DNA of 64,000 nucleotides from Desulfovulcanus ferrireducens (GTDB lineage Bacteria > Desulfobacterota > Desulfovibrionia > Desulfovibrionales > Desulfonatronovibrionaceae): NCBI RefSeq assembly GCF_018704065.1, contig NZ_JAGUQP010000016.1, positions 1 to 64,000 of the forward strand. The letters are read 5' to 3'. The first letter of the stretch is position 1, and every line of letters begins with the position of its first letter. The notes under the pieces were generated by a model. It saw nothing but the letters and a program-made list of their open reading frames with translations. It ran no database searches and had not been told where the DNA came from. Of this stretch, positions 18,265 to 26,660 are shown one piece after another. The position numbers and the translations under genes are program-made.

Positions 18265-19677
18265 TTGAACTTTAAAGTGCAATTTCTTTTACCTGAACTT
18301 TATCTTTTGGCCATAATTTGTATCCTGTTTGTCCAAAGCATAACCAACAGTTTAAAAAGTAAAACAAAATGGTTGCCTTATGCTGCCTTTGCTGGAGTTT
18401 TTGTGAGCATAATTTCTTTTGGTCAAAATGGATATATGCTCTACAACACCTACAAAATAGATGGTCTTTCTCAGTTTTTTAAGTTTGTCATTTTCTTAGG
18501 CTTTGCCATTTGCACGGCCAATGCAAGTCAAAACAAAACCATAAAACGCGAACACTTTGCCGATTACTTCTTCTTTATGACCTTAAGCACTTTTGGGCTC
18601 CTAATTCTTGCCAGCACCGTGGAACTCTTTTCCATCTACGTTGCACTGGAATTAGCCTCATATAGTCTATATGTACTTATTCCTTTAAGAAACAAAGACG
18701 CCAAGGCGGCTGAAGCAGGTATAAAGTATGTCCTTTTCGGAGCCGTGGCTACAGCCCTGGGACTATACGGTATATCCTATATTATTGCCGGACAGCAAAC
18801 TACCTTTATACACGCCTTGGCTGGGATGAGCTGGTCATGGGCAGAAAATCCCATGGCCCTTATTGGTTTTGGGCTTTTTTTGCTGGCATTTTTATACAAA
18901 CTGGCTTTGTTCCCATTCCACTTCTGGTGTCCTGACGTCTATCAGGGCACAAGCAATGAAACAGCGGCCTTTGCAGCCACAATGCCTAAATTAGGAGCAA
19001 TTGTGGTCTTAATTAGAATCATGGCCCTGATGCCCGGACTTGAGGTAAAAACAATAATAGCCATCTTTGCTGCCCTGTCCATGACAATAGGGAACCTGGC
19101 CGCTTTAAGCCAAAAAGACATAAAAAGATTACTTGGTTATTCCAGTGTCTCACACGCAGGATACATCATGCTTGGGCTTGTTTCCGGCACAGCCTATGGC
19201 CTGTCAGCAGCAGCCTTTTATGGCCTGGTGTACATGCTTATGAACCTGACCATCTTCTGGGTTATCACCCGCCTATCATCATCGGGACGCAATATCTATG
19301 TTGACGACCTAAATGGCATGTATCACTCTTCTCCTGCCCTGGCCTTTACCCTGGCTGTAGCTGCCTTTGCCCTGGTGGGTCTCCCTCCTACGGCCGGATT
19401 TACTGGAAAACTATTTTTACTTACCTCTGCCTGGGGGCAAAACTTTAATTGGCTGGTCATTGTCGGAGCTGTTAATACCGCTATTGCGATTTACTATTAT
19501 CTAAACCTTGTCCGCCATGCCTATACAGTAAAGGAAGTAGCTCCCTTAAAATTCACCCTTTCTCCCTCGAGTACTGCTCTGGCTCTACTTTTGTCCATCG
19601 GTGTTCTTTATTTGGGGCTGGTCCCTCAGGATATTTTCAACTGGCTGATGAAAACCAGTCACTTTATTCTCTCGTAA
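18265..19677 (+). CDS. nuoN: NADH-quinone oxidoreductase subunit N
   Basis: 470 residues. Seen motifs: VALELASYSLYVLIPLRNKD (helix 5 glutamate), YKLALFPFHFWCPDVYQGTS, and KDIKRLLGYSSVSHAGYIML. The start is TTG (18265), chosen because AAGGAG lies 8 nt upstream and the sequence aligns with NuoN from its first residues. It closes the operon: no nuoE, nuoF or nuoG follows. 228 bp to the next gene contain nothing I can support. Confidence 0.94.
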   Translation: MNFKVQFLLPELYLLAIICILFVQSITNSLKSKTKWLPYAAFAGVFVSIISFGQNGYMLYNTYKIDGLSQFFKFVIFLGFAICTANASQNKTIKREHFADYFFFMTLSTFGLLILASTVELFSIYVALELASYSLYVLIPLRNKDAKAAEAGIKYVLFGAVATALGLYGISYIIAGQQTTFIHALAGMSWSWAENPMALIGFGLFLLAFLYKLALFPFHFWCPDVYQGTSNETAAFAATMPKLGAIVVLIRIMALMPGLEVKTIIAIFAALSMTIGNLAALSQKDIKRLLGYSSVSHAGYIMLGLVSGTAYGLSAAAFYGLVYMLMNLTIFWVITRLSSSGRNIYVDDLNGMYHSSPALAFTLAVAAFALVGLPPTAGFTGKLFLLTSAWGQNFNWLVIVGAVNTAIAIYYYLNLVRHAYTVKEVAPLKFTLSPSSTALALLLSIGVLYLGLVPQDIFNWLMKTSHFILS

Positions 19678-19905
19678 AGAATATAGTGGCCACTAAAAAA
19701 GCCAGTCTTTTACATATCTCGTATAAAGATCGGTTTACGAAGTTTGGTTCAAAACTATCCGAGAGCATGTTTAGTGTATCGAATACAGAAGTAAACTCAT
19801 CTTTGACAAACAAGACCGCTCAATTGTTCTCAGCCTTGAACAAATATGGTCACGCCAAATTAATTTCTAGTTGACATTCAACAAATTCCCAGGAGCTTCC
19901 ATAAT

Positions 19906-20547
19906 ATGGAATTGATTGACATCATCGCACTAATAGTCTTCCTTCTATGCTATGTTGGTTATCATGGTTTTTACTTGTTTCTCCTTAGAAAATGTCCACA
20001 AAGAACTGTAAAATCCTACGTAAATAAATTTAGAGAAGATGGCATCGAACACATGATAGCCAAGGACAATCACATAGTTATCATACAAGCTATCCGAGAC
20101 GTCATTATGGTGTGTAATTTTCTTGCATCATCAACACTTATTTTCATTGGAGCGCTCTTAAATCTTCTTTTAAATATAGACAAGATTGAGAAAAATCTGC
20201 AAATTTGGAATTTTAATTTATTTGAATTTAAAATTTTATTTATGGTTGGAATCTTGTCGGCTTCTTTTATTTTTTTAGTATCTGCCTTAAGATATTATAG
20301 ACATGTAGCGATGATGGTTATGACTCGTCCGGAGACAATAATGAAATATACAGGAGAGCCAGCACCAAAATATATTGGCGCTCTGCTAAACAGTGGATGC
20401 GGATATTATACACTTGGAAGTAGGGGGCTAATGTACAGTTTATTATTACTGGTATGGATGATTAACACATTATCTTTCATATTTGTTGTCATTGCTATAA
20501 CTGTATTATTTGCTGTATATAGAGACCTTCAGCTTAAGTCATGTTAA
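19906..20547 (+). CDS. DUF599-like integral membrane protein
   Basis: 213 residues with about four membrane segments (around 5-25, 68-90, 105-125, 175-205). It resembles the DUF599 family (COG3821), including a pattern like GSRGLMYSLLLLVWMINTLS near the C-terminus. No function is established for this family. The ribosome site AGGAG is 9 nt upstream. It stands alone between nuoN and the converging LysR gene; lower GC than the nuo genes suggests it is not part of that operon. Confidence 0.65.
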   Translation: MELIDIIALIVFLLCYVGYHGFYLFLLRKCPQRTVKSYVNKFREDGIEHMIAKDNHIVIIQAIRDVIMVCNFLASSTLIFIGALLNLLLNIDKIEKNLQIWNFNLFEFKILFMVGILSASFIFLVSALRYYRHVAMMVMTRPETIMKYTGEPAPKYIGALLNSGCGYYTLGSRGLMYSLLLLVWMINTLSFIFVVIAITVLFAVYRDLQLKSC

Positions 20548-20638
20548 TTTTAAACACTTACAAAGGTTTAAACAGGTTCAAAAAGATTAGTTTAGACATG
20601 GTTGAAACTATTCCCCTAAAATACTTTTTTAAATAGGA

Positions 20639-21541
20639 TTATGCGATTTCAGCAGCTGATATTACTGTCCTAAACTCTTTCTTAACAAACAAAATAAACT
20701 CTTTTAATAAATAACTCTGATATTTATTCTGATGACAAATTAGGTAAAATAATCTTTTAAAGCTAACACCTTTTATACTTAACTTAAACAATTTCTTGTT
20801 AATGCATTCTTCTTTTACACTAAATCTTGAGAGACAACTAAGGCAATCTCTACTGTTAAGAACCAATTTTATTGCTTCTGTATGATCCAACTCCATAAAA
20901 ATATTCAGTTCCTTTGCATATTCACCTAAATATTTAAAAAAAATCTCCCTTGTTCCGGATCCCTTTTCTCTCATAATCCATTTTTTCTTGAGTAGCTCAT
21001 CAATATGATACTCTTTTTTTGATGCTAATTTTTTATCCCCTGTTAGCACCACTAACTCATCTTCCCCTAAAATTTCTTTTTTAATATAGTCACTGTTAAA
21101 TTCCCCTTCTACAAATCCTATATCAACCCTTCCTTTTTCTATAAGATAGACGATATCATTGCTATTACCTGTTTCAATATCTATCTTTACCTCTCTAAAG
21201 TTGTCTAAAAAACTATAAATAATTTGCGGCAAGATATAATCAGCAATCGTATTACTTGCTCCAATCTTTAAGTGTCCACTTAATTTCTCTTTTTTAAAAA
21301 AATTTTCAGCTTCTTTTAAGCTCAATACAAGAGGCTCAACCTCTTGATAAAACATTCGCCCCTTCTCATTTAAAATCAGCCTCTTATTTATCCTATCAAA
21401 TAGTTTTTCTCCTAGTTTACACTCCAAGGATTTAATTGCCATTGAAACGGCTGATTGGCTTAGCCAATTTTCTTTTGCAACCTTAGTTAGATGAGGATTT
21501 TTAGCCAAAGCCAAAAAAAGTTCTAATTCTCTCAGAGTCAT
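20639..21541 (-). CDS. LysR family transcriptional regulator
   Basis: 300 residues. The N-terminal winged helix-turn-helix (about 1-60) shows the family pattern LTKVAKENWLSQSAVSMAIK then SLECKLGEKLFDR, followed by a substrate-binding effector domain (about 90-290) with LKIGASNTIADYILPQ. It is divergent from the YeiH-family gene at 22090, the same pairing as E. coli yeiE-yeiH, so it probably controls that gene and itself in response to an anion. The ribosome site is weak. Confidence 0.9.
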   Translation of the reverse strand: MTLRELELFLALAKNPHLTKVAKENWLSQSAVSMAIKSLECKLGEKLFDRINKRLILNEKGRMFYQEVEPLVLSLKEAENFFKKEKLSGHLKIGASNTIADYILPQIIYSFLDNFREVKIDIETGNSNDIVYLIEKGRVDIGFVEGEFNSDYIKKEILGEDELVVLTGDKKLASKKEYHIDELLKKKWIMREKGSGTREIFFKYLGEYAKELNIFMELDHTEAIKLVLNSRDCLSCLSRFSVKEECINKKLFKLSIKGVSFKRLFYLICHQNKYQSYLLKEFILFVKKEFRTVISAAEIA

Positions 21542-21939
21542 TTTTATTCTGCATTCTCTTGATGGTTAACTCAATCGTTTTGTTTGTAGCCCCCCTATAC
21601 AAGACACAAGCAGAAAAGAACTCGGGGAGACCTCACACACTAGTTTAGCTTGCCAATTTTAACAATGCCTTGGCTCATGACCAAAATTAGCTCCTAGATA
21701 ATTTCATGTCAAAGAATTTAAAATTAACATTTATGGCATTCCTGCGCAAAACATGGCCAGTCCCCCCCACCTCACTCAACCAAAGTGCAGGCATCGGCTC
21801 CACCCTTTGAAGGCGTTTTTTTGCTTCCATGTCGCAACTTGAATCTTTGTTCAATTTTTTTGATGATTTTATACAATTTAATATATTTGACTTATTAAAT
21901 GCCGAGACAGTATCCACCCAAACAAAAGCGACGTCGCAA
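21542..21939. other. LysR/YeiH divergent control region
   Basis: No supportable gene in these 398 bp. The region is AT-rich and must contain the LysR promoter and operators, but I could not single out a convincing T-N11-A dyad. A family 1 repeat (21940-22060) separates it from the exporter gene and could alter its promoter spacing. Confidence 0.4.
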
Positions 21940-22060
21940 GAGTCTATGGCCAAACCCTATTTTGCCCGCTGAGTGAAATTCTTGGTTTCTTTCATGCTGG
22001 TACTAAAGACTAGAACAACTTATGGAAGTTAAGTTGAAAAAAAGGTTCGGCCACAGGCTC
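21940..22060. mobile_element. Family 1 MITE-like element, 121 bp
   Basis: Left end GAGTCTATGGCCAAACC, right end GGTTCGGCCACAGGCTC: imperfect inverted termini, flanked by direct repeat GCAA (21936-21939 and 22061-22064). It lacks coding capacity and is an internally shortened relative of the 31118-31434 element. It lies 30 bp upstream of the YeiH-family start codon, so the transcript start of that gene may be inside or beyond it. Confidence 0.75.
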
Positions 22061-22089
22061 GCAAGACAAAAGATAAAAGGAGAAAAATT

Positions 22090-23124
22090 ATGGCATTTAG
22101 CGCAAAAAACAGAGCTAACACTTTAAATGGGGTGTGGTTTGTCGCCCTGTTTGCAATCGCGGCACTATATTTGTCAGAACTCCCCGGTTTCAGGCACCTT
22201 GGCATCAGCCCCTTAATTATCGGCATCGTCTTGGGCATGATTTATGCGAATACTTTAAGAAACAAACTCCCAGAGGCCTGGGTGCCTGGGATTTTATTTT
22301 CAACCAAAGTACTTCTTAGAGTGGCTATAATGCTTTATGGGTTTAGAATTACATTCCAAGATATCATCACAATTGGACTACCAGGACTGGTTGTCAGCAT
22401 TACTATGGTTACGACAACTTTTATATTAGGCTCATATCTTGGCATTAAATTATTTAAGCTTGACAAAGATATTGCAATATTAACAGCTGCTGGTAGTTCT
22501 GTTTGTGGTGCAGCAGCTGTCCTTGCTACGGAACCGGTTTTGAAATCAGAACCTTACAAAAGTGCAATAGCAGTCTCAACAGTTATATTGTTTGGTACTA
22601 TTGCTATGTTTCTATATCCTACCCTGTATAAAGCAAACTTTTTGAATATGGATTTAAAAACTTTTGGAATATATATTGGTGGAACACTACACGAAGTAGC
22701 TCATACTGTTGCTGCAGGAAATGCTATCTCAGATATAACCTCCAACAATGCGGTCATTGTAAAAATGATGAGGGTTATGATGATAGCACCACTTTTAATC
22801 ATTCTTAGTATTTGGCTAGCAAAACAAAATCATAACATTAAAGGCGACAAAAAAACAAAGATTTCTATTCCATGGTTTGCTATTATATTTGTTATGGTCG
22901 CAGGATTTAATTCTTTAAATATCCTTCCAAAAGCCGCGGTCAAGACCATTAATGATCTTGATACATTTGCCCTGACAATGGCAATGAGTGCTCTGGGCAT
23001 GGAAACGAGTTTCAGAAAATTTAAAGGAGTCGGACTAAAACCTATTTATTTGGCCCTTATTATGTTTTTATGGTTGATTTTTGGAGGATATTTTATAACA
23101 AAAAATGTAGTTGCGATTTTTTAA
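22090..23124 (+). CDS. YeiH/UPF0324 family putative sulfate exporter
   Basis: 344 residues, about ten membrane segments. Typical family motifs: SPLIIGIVLGMIYANTLR, VLLRVAIMLYGFRITFQDI, AAGSSVCGAAAVLA and GGTLHEVAHTVAAG. The family is annotated as putative sulfate exporters, with little direct biochemistry. A divergent LysR gene controls the locus by position. The ribosome site is AAGGAG, 9 nt before ATG. Confidence 0.9.
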   Translation: MAFSAKNRANTLNGVWFVALFAIAALYLSELPGFRHLGISPLIIGIVLGMIYANTLRNKLPEAWVPGILFSTKVLLRVAIMLYGFRITFQDIITIGLPGLVVSITMVTTTFILGSYLGIKLFKLDKDIAILTAAGSSVCGAAAVLATEPVLKSEPYKSAIAVSTVILFGTIAMFLYPTLYKANFLNMDLKTFGIYIGGTLHEVAHTVAAGNAISDITSNNAVIVKMMRVMMIAPLLIILSIWLAKQNHNIKGDKKTKISIPWFAIIFVMVAGFNSLNILPKAAVKTINDLDTFALTMAMSALGMETSFRKFKGVGLKPIYLALIMFLWLIFGGYFITKNVVAIF

Positions 23125-23323
23125 ACTTTTTTACACCGTTTCCTAAAAACGACTTCATTTAACTTAATCGCAACGCATAAATGTCGAACCAGCTTAGCCG
23201 GGAAGGAATGTTCTGGATTTACAAACAAATTACACAGCAAGTTTAAACTATCTATACCAAATAAAAACTGTTAAAGACTTTCGAGAAATAGGCCCAAAAT
23301 TCTATAAATTAACCAGTGCAAAC

Positions 23324-23348
23324 GGGTGGGGCTCTGCCAGCCTCACCC
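23324..23348 (+). promoter_or_regulatory. Leader hairpin upstream of the DsrE-like gene
   Basis: GGGTGGGGCT, loop CTGCC, AGCCTCACCC: a 10-bp stem with one G-U pair, 24 bp before the start codon and just before the ribosome site AAAAAAGGAGGAA. With no U-tract directly behind it, it is more likely a stability or translation element than a terminator. Confidence 0.45.
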
Positions 23349-23372
23349 TGGCTTTAAAAAAGGAGGAAACCT

Positions 23373-23723
23373 ATGGAAGTCAAAGTCGTTTTCCATCTGG
23401 ATTGGGATGAAGAGGACAGGCTCATTATGGCTCTTAACAACATCACTAACCTTCTAAAAGAGGTCCCCGCTGAAGATGCCAGTATTTATCTGGTAGCTAA
23501 CGGTGTTGCGGTCAGGTTATTTCAGCGTGAACAAGCCAGGCAGCACGCCTCCCGTATCGAAGAACTATCTAAGGCAGGTGTTCGATTTTTTGTCTGTAAT
23601 AACTCACTCCGCAACCTGGATATTGACCGGGAAGAGCTTTTCAAACAATGCGAAGTGGTACCGGCAGGTGTCATGGAGTTGATCAGGCTACAGGCTGAGG
23701 GATGTGCCTACATTAAACCCTAA
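23373..23723 (+). CDS. DsrE family protein
   Basis: 116 residues with the DsrE/DsrF-like fold pattern: start MEVKVVFHLDWDEEDRLIMA, a middle segment IYLVANGVAVRLF and a final FFVCNNSLRNLDI with one cysteine (about residue 67), then CEVVPAGVMELIRLQAEGCAY. Family members act as sulfur carriers or sulfurtransferase partners; the cysteine in VCNNSL is the usual acceptor position. It has its own leader hairpin and an intrinsic terminator, so it is a one-gene transcription unit. The substrate is unknown. Confidence 0.85.
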   Translation: MEVKVVFHLDWDEEDRLIMALNNITNLLKEVPAEDASIYLVANGVAVRLFQREQARQHASRIEELSKAGVRFFVCNNSLRNLDIDREELFKQCEVVPAGVMELIRLQAEGCAYIKP

Positions 23724-23746
23724 GCTTGAACTCTTGCCCGCTTTAG

Positions 23747-23785
23747 AACCCTGCTCGACCTGTAGGATCAGAGCAGGGTTATCTT
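23747..23785 (+). terminator. Intrinsic terminator after the DsrE-like gene
   Basis: AACCCTGCTC, 14-nt loop, GAGCAGGGTT: perfect 10-bp stem followed by ATCTT. It lies between converging transcription units (DsrE plus strand, ftsX minus strand). Confidence 0.7.
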
Positions 23786-23836
23786 AAAAAAGGCACAACA
23801 AAAATCTCTAACTACCTTGAGCTCCATTTATTCCGC

Positions 23837-24754
23837 TTACGAATACGAACTCTGTCCAGCTAACAGCCCACTAATTATTCCCACCAAAATCAGCACCGCC
23901 AAAAAAATCCCTACATAAGGCAAGGGTAAAAAACTAATCTTTAGCCAGAAAGGGGGCACATAAAGCATTTTTTGTGCTACCAAATGCGTTAACTTCAGCA
24001 TAATCAACGCCAGACCGCCACCAATCAGACTCTGAAGGGCACCGGCAATAAGTATGGGGAGTTGGATGTAGGCTCTGCTTGCCCCGATCAAGTTTAAAAT
24101 CTCCACTTCTTCCTGATGGCTTAAGTGAAATAGACGCAAAGTATTGCCTACTACCATCCCCATTAAAGACAACAAAAACACAATCAAAGGCCAAACCACT
24201 ACATGTACTATTTTTAGCCAGGTTCTGGCCAGATCAACTTGCAAAGGATTAAAGTTCACCCTGTCCACCCCCGGCAAACTCTTTAACCTGTCCAGAAGGG
24301 TCTTGGCCTGATCAGCACCCTCGCTCCTGCCAGCGTCACTATGAGCCGATAACTCTACTTCCACCAAAGCAGTTGGTGGAAGAGGATTATTATCAGCCAA
24401 AAGACTAACGTACTCACTGCTTGAGCTGCTCTCATCATCTGAAAAGGTTTGAGTCAGCATTTGCAAGGCCTGCTCAGGAGTAAATGTCTTGATCGACTTA
24501 ACCACAGTCCAGGATGCGATTTGATCCCAAACTTTGTGCACCTCGGATAAAGGCATCCCCCTTTCCCAGTAGATTTGAAATTGGACTTTGTTTTGAGTTG
24601 ATCCGATTATGTGCTGAAAATTAAATAACACGAGCATAAAAAAACCGCACAAAAAGGCCACCAGAGTGACTGCGCCTATGGTCAAGAACTGCGCCCCTTT
24701 ATTCTCAGCCAAATTTTTAATGCCCCGAACCAAGAGGTGACCAATGATGCGCAT
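23837..24754 (-). CDS. ftsX: Cell division protein FtsX
   Basis: About 305 residues. One N-terminal membrane segment (about 25-50), a large periplasmic domain (about 50-190) and three C-terminal segments: FtsX topology. The start was set at the ATG overlapping the ftsE stop (TAATG) because GGAGGAG lies 8 nt upstream; a GTG or other codon further up would duplicate ftsE sequence. FtsEX forms an ABC-type complex that activates septal peptidoglycan hydrolases. Confidence 0.92.
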   Translation of the reverse strand: MRIIGHLLVRGIKNLAENKGAQFLTIGAVTLVAFLCGFFMLVLFNFQHIIGSTQNKVQFQIYWERGMPLSEVHKVWDQIASWTVVKSIKTFTPEQALQMLTQTFSDDESSSSSEYVSLLADNNPLPPTALVEVELSAHSDAGRSEGADQAKTLLDRLKSLPGVDRVNFNPLQVDLARTWLKIVHVVVWPLIVFLLSLMGMVVGNTLRLFHLSHQEEVEILNLIGASRAYIQLPILIAGALQSLIGGGLALIMLKLTHLVAQKMLYVPPFWLKISFLPLPYVGIFLAVLILVGIISGLLAGQSSYS

Positions 24755-25443
24755 TATGTCTTCTCCTCCAAAGCCCAACTGGCCTCTACAATCTGCCCTT
24801 GATAGAGCTTCAACACTTTGGACTGCGGGTTGCTGGCTATAATTTCTTCATTGTGTGTGGCAAAAACTATCGTTGTTCCATGAATATGAAATTGATGAAA
24901 TACTTCCAGAAGCTGCCAGGCCAGATCCTTATCCAAGTTGCCCGTTGGCTCATCAGCCAAAAGAACCCTGGGATTGACCACTATAGCTCTGGCTACAGCC
25001 ACCCGTTGCTGTTCACCTCCGGACAATTCCTGGCCAAGACACTCTGCCTTATGATCAAGGCGCAGGCTCCTAAGCACTGCTCTAACCCTTTTTTGGATGT
25101 GCATTCTCGACATGCCTCTAACCTGCAGGGGCAAAGCCACATTGTCCCAGACAGTCTTGCGAGTCAAAATCTTAAAGTCTTGAAAAACAATGCTCACCCG
25201 TCGACGCAGAAGATAGTGCTTACGAACTGGCAGTTTTTTCAGGTCAAAACCAGCCACCTGCACATGCCCTCTTGTAACAGGCAAGCTACCATGGAGGATA
25301 CGCAATAAAGTGGTTTTTCCTGCTCCTGAAGGGCCTGTAAGAAAAAGAAAATCCCCTTTGTCTAACTCAAAGGAAATATTTTTCAACGCCCAATAACGCC
25401 CAAAATTATAAGATAAATGCTTAACTTGAATCATTTTTTTCAC
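24754..25443 (-). CDS. ftsE: Cell division ATP-binding protein FtsE
   Basis: 229 residues, ABC ATPase: Walker A GPSGAGKTTLL, Q loop IVFQDFKIL, signature LSGGEQQRVAVARAI, Walker B VLLADEPTGNLD and the switch histidine in VFATHNEE. The sequence around PTGNLD and its coupling to ftsX identify it as FtsE rather than a LolD-type ATPase. The first gene of the pair, it ends inside the ftsX start codon. Confidence 0.94.
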   Translation of the reverse strand: MKKMIQVKHLSYNFGRYWALKNISFELDKGDFLFLTGPSGAGKTTLLRILHGSLPVTRGHVQVAGFDLKKLPVRKHYLLRRRVSIVFQDFKILTRKTVWDNVALPLQVRGMSRMHIQKRVRAVLRSLRLDHKAECLGQELSGGEQQRVAVARAIVVNPRVLLADEPTGNLDKDLAWQLLEVFHQFHIHGTTIVFATHNEEIIASNPQSKVLKLYQGQIVEASWALEEKT

Positions 25444-25490
25444 GAATCGAAAATCAATGCCATCACACTTAAGTTCAACTCTCTATACTC

Positions 25491-25528
25491 GAGTCTGTGG
25501 CCAAACCTTACTTAAGAGGACAATTTAT
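25491..25528. repeat. Family 1 element end overlapping a gene 3' end
   Basis: These 38 bp begin GAGTCTGTGGCCAAACC and are nearly identical to the right terminus of the 31118-31434 element read in reverse complement. No other end is found nearby, so this is a fragment or solo end. On the minus strand it supplies the last codons and the TAA stop of the response regulator-TPR gene. Confidence 0.7.
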
Positions 25529-26660
25529 CAAGCAGTTCTTGAGCTTGGTGGAATTCGGGGTTTATTTGAACTGCCTTTTGCAAATACTTTATAGCGCTAT
25601 CGGTCCGGTTGACGTTTAGATAAGCCACTGAAATATTATATAATATCTTTTGATTCTCTGGCTCTTTTTTCAGAGCAAGCTTATATACGTCCAAAGCATC
25701 TTGAGGGCTTCCCTGTCTACGCAGGGCCAATGCAAAATTATTCAAGGTATCGACAGTCAATGAAGTAAACAAAAGAGGGCCAAAATCTGCCTGCACTTCC
25801 TGAACAAGGTCATATTTTAGATATGTATTCCAGATAATCTCTTTTAGTTCATTATCCTTGGGATCGTTATTTATAGCCATTATAAAATATTCTCTGGCCT
25901 TGGTCAGGTCGTTTATATTTAAATAGGCCTCTCCAATAAACAAGATGTATTCCGTATTCTTAGGACTTATTTCCAAAGCCTGCTTTGCGGTCTCAATAGC
26001 CTCTTCCCATCTCTTTTGTTTTCCTTGCATTTGGGCTTTGAAAAACCATGCCCTGACCATAAGAGGATTAACCGTCAAGGCATTGGCCGCCATCTTTTCC
26101 GCCTCATACCAATTTTCTTTTTGAGCATATAGGTGGGCGATTTCAAGATAAATTCGTGGTTCTAACGCAGGAAACTCCTCTATCAACTCCCTAAGCTTGT
26201 GTTCTGCCTCGTCAAATTTTCCTTCCCCTCCTAATCTCCGTGCACCTTTAAATGCTTCCTTCCAAACATTTTGCGAACTGTCTTGGTCCAATTTCTTCAA
26301 CTTCTCAATAAAAGAACCGATGGTTACGGGCTTAACCAAATAACCGCTTATTCCCAAATCCGAGGCCAGGGCGACATCTTCCCTTTCACTCTTTGAAGTT
26401 ACAAATAAAAAAGGAACATCCTGCCATCTTGAGTCTCTGCGTAGTTTACGCAAAAATTCAACCCCGTCCATTCTAGGCATCTTCCAATCCGAAATAATAA
26501 GTTCAACATCTGGATTGTCTTGCAAAAGCTCCCAAGCTTCCTCACCATTGGCTGCCTGAACGATGTTTTTAAACCCCAGCACCCGTAAGATATTAACCAT
26601 AGTCTCTCTCGCCGGCTGAATATCATCCGCTACTAATACTGGTTTTCCCTTATCGAGCAT
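25512..26660 (-). CDS. Response regulator with TPR output domain
   Basis: About 382 residues. The receiver domain (about 1-125) has VADDIQPARETMV and SDWKMPRMDGVEF with the phosphoacceptor Asp. It is followed by six to eight tetratricopeptide repeats (about 140-380, for example KNTEYILFIGEAYLNINDLT). There is no DNA-binding domain, so output is probably protein-protein. The start was set at the ATG with GGAG 7 nt upstream, overlapping the kinase gene end. The last residues (DKLSS) and stop come from a repeat-element end. Confidence 0.9.
   Translation of the reverse strand: MLDKGKPVLVADDIQPARETMVNILRVLGFKNIVQAANGEEAWELLQDNPDVELIISDWKMPRMDGVEFLRKLRRDSRWQDVPFLFVTSKSEREDVALASDLGISGYLVKPVTIGSFIEKLKKLDQDSSQNVWKEAFKGARRLGGEGKFDEAEHKLRELIEEFPALEPRIYLEIAHLYAQKENWYEAEKMAANALTVNPLMVRAWFFKAQMQGKQKRWEEAIETAKQALEISPKNTEYILFIGEAYLNINDLTKAREYFIMAINNDPKDNELKEIIWNTYLKYDLVQEVQADFGPLLFTSLTVDTLNNFALALRRQGSPQDALDVYKLALKKEPENQKILYNISVAYLNVNRTDSAIKYLQKAVQINPEFHQAQELLDKLSS

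Noticed and set aside
7889-19677. A membrane-bound hydrogenase or formate hydrogenlyase operon
   Set aside because: NuoD lacks the paired nickel-binding cysteines and the NuoA, J and K subunits are present, so it is complex I.
19686-19874. Possible 62-codon frame after nuoN (GTG start)
   Set aside because: No ribosome site, no hydrophobic or domain pattern; likely spurious.
23747-23785. Riboswitch after the DsrE-like gene
   Set aside because: It is a simple stem followed by T residues between convergent genes, best explained as a terminator.
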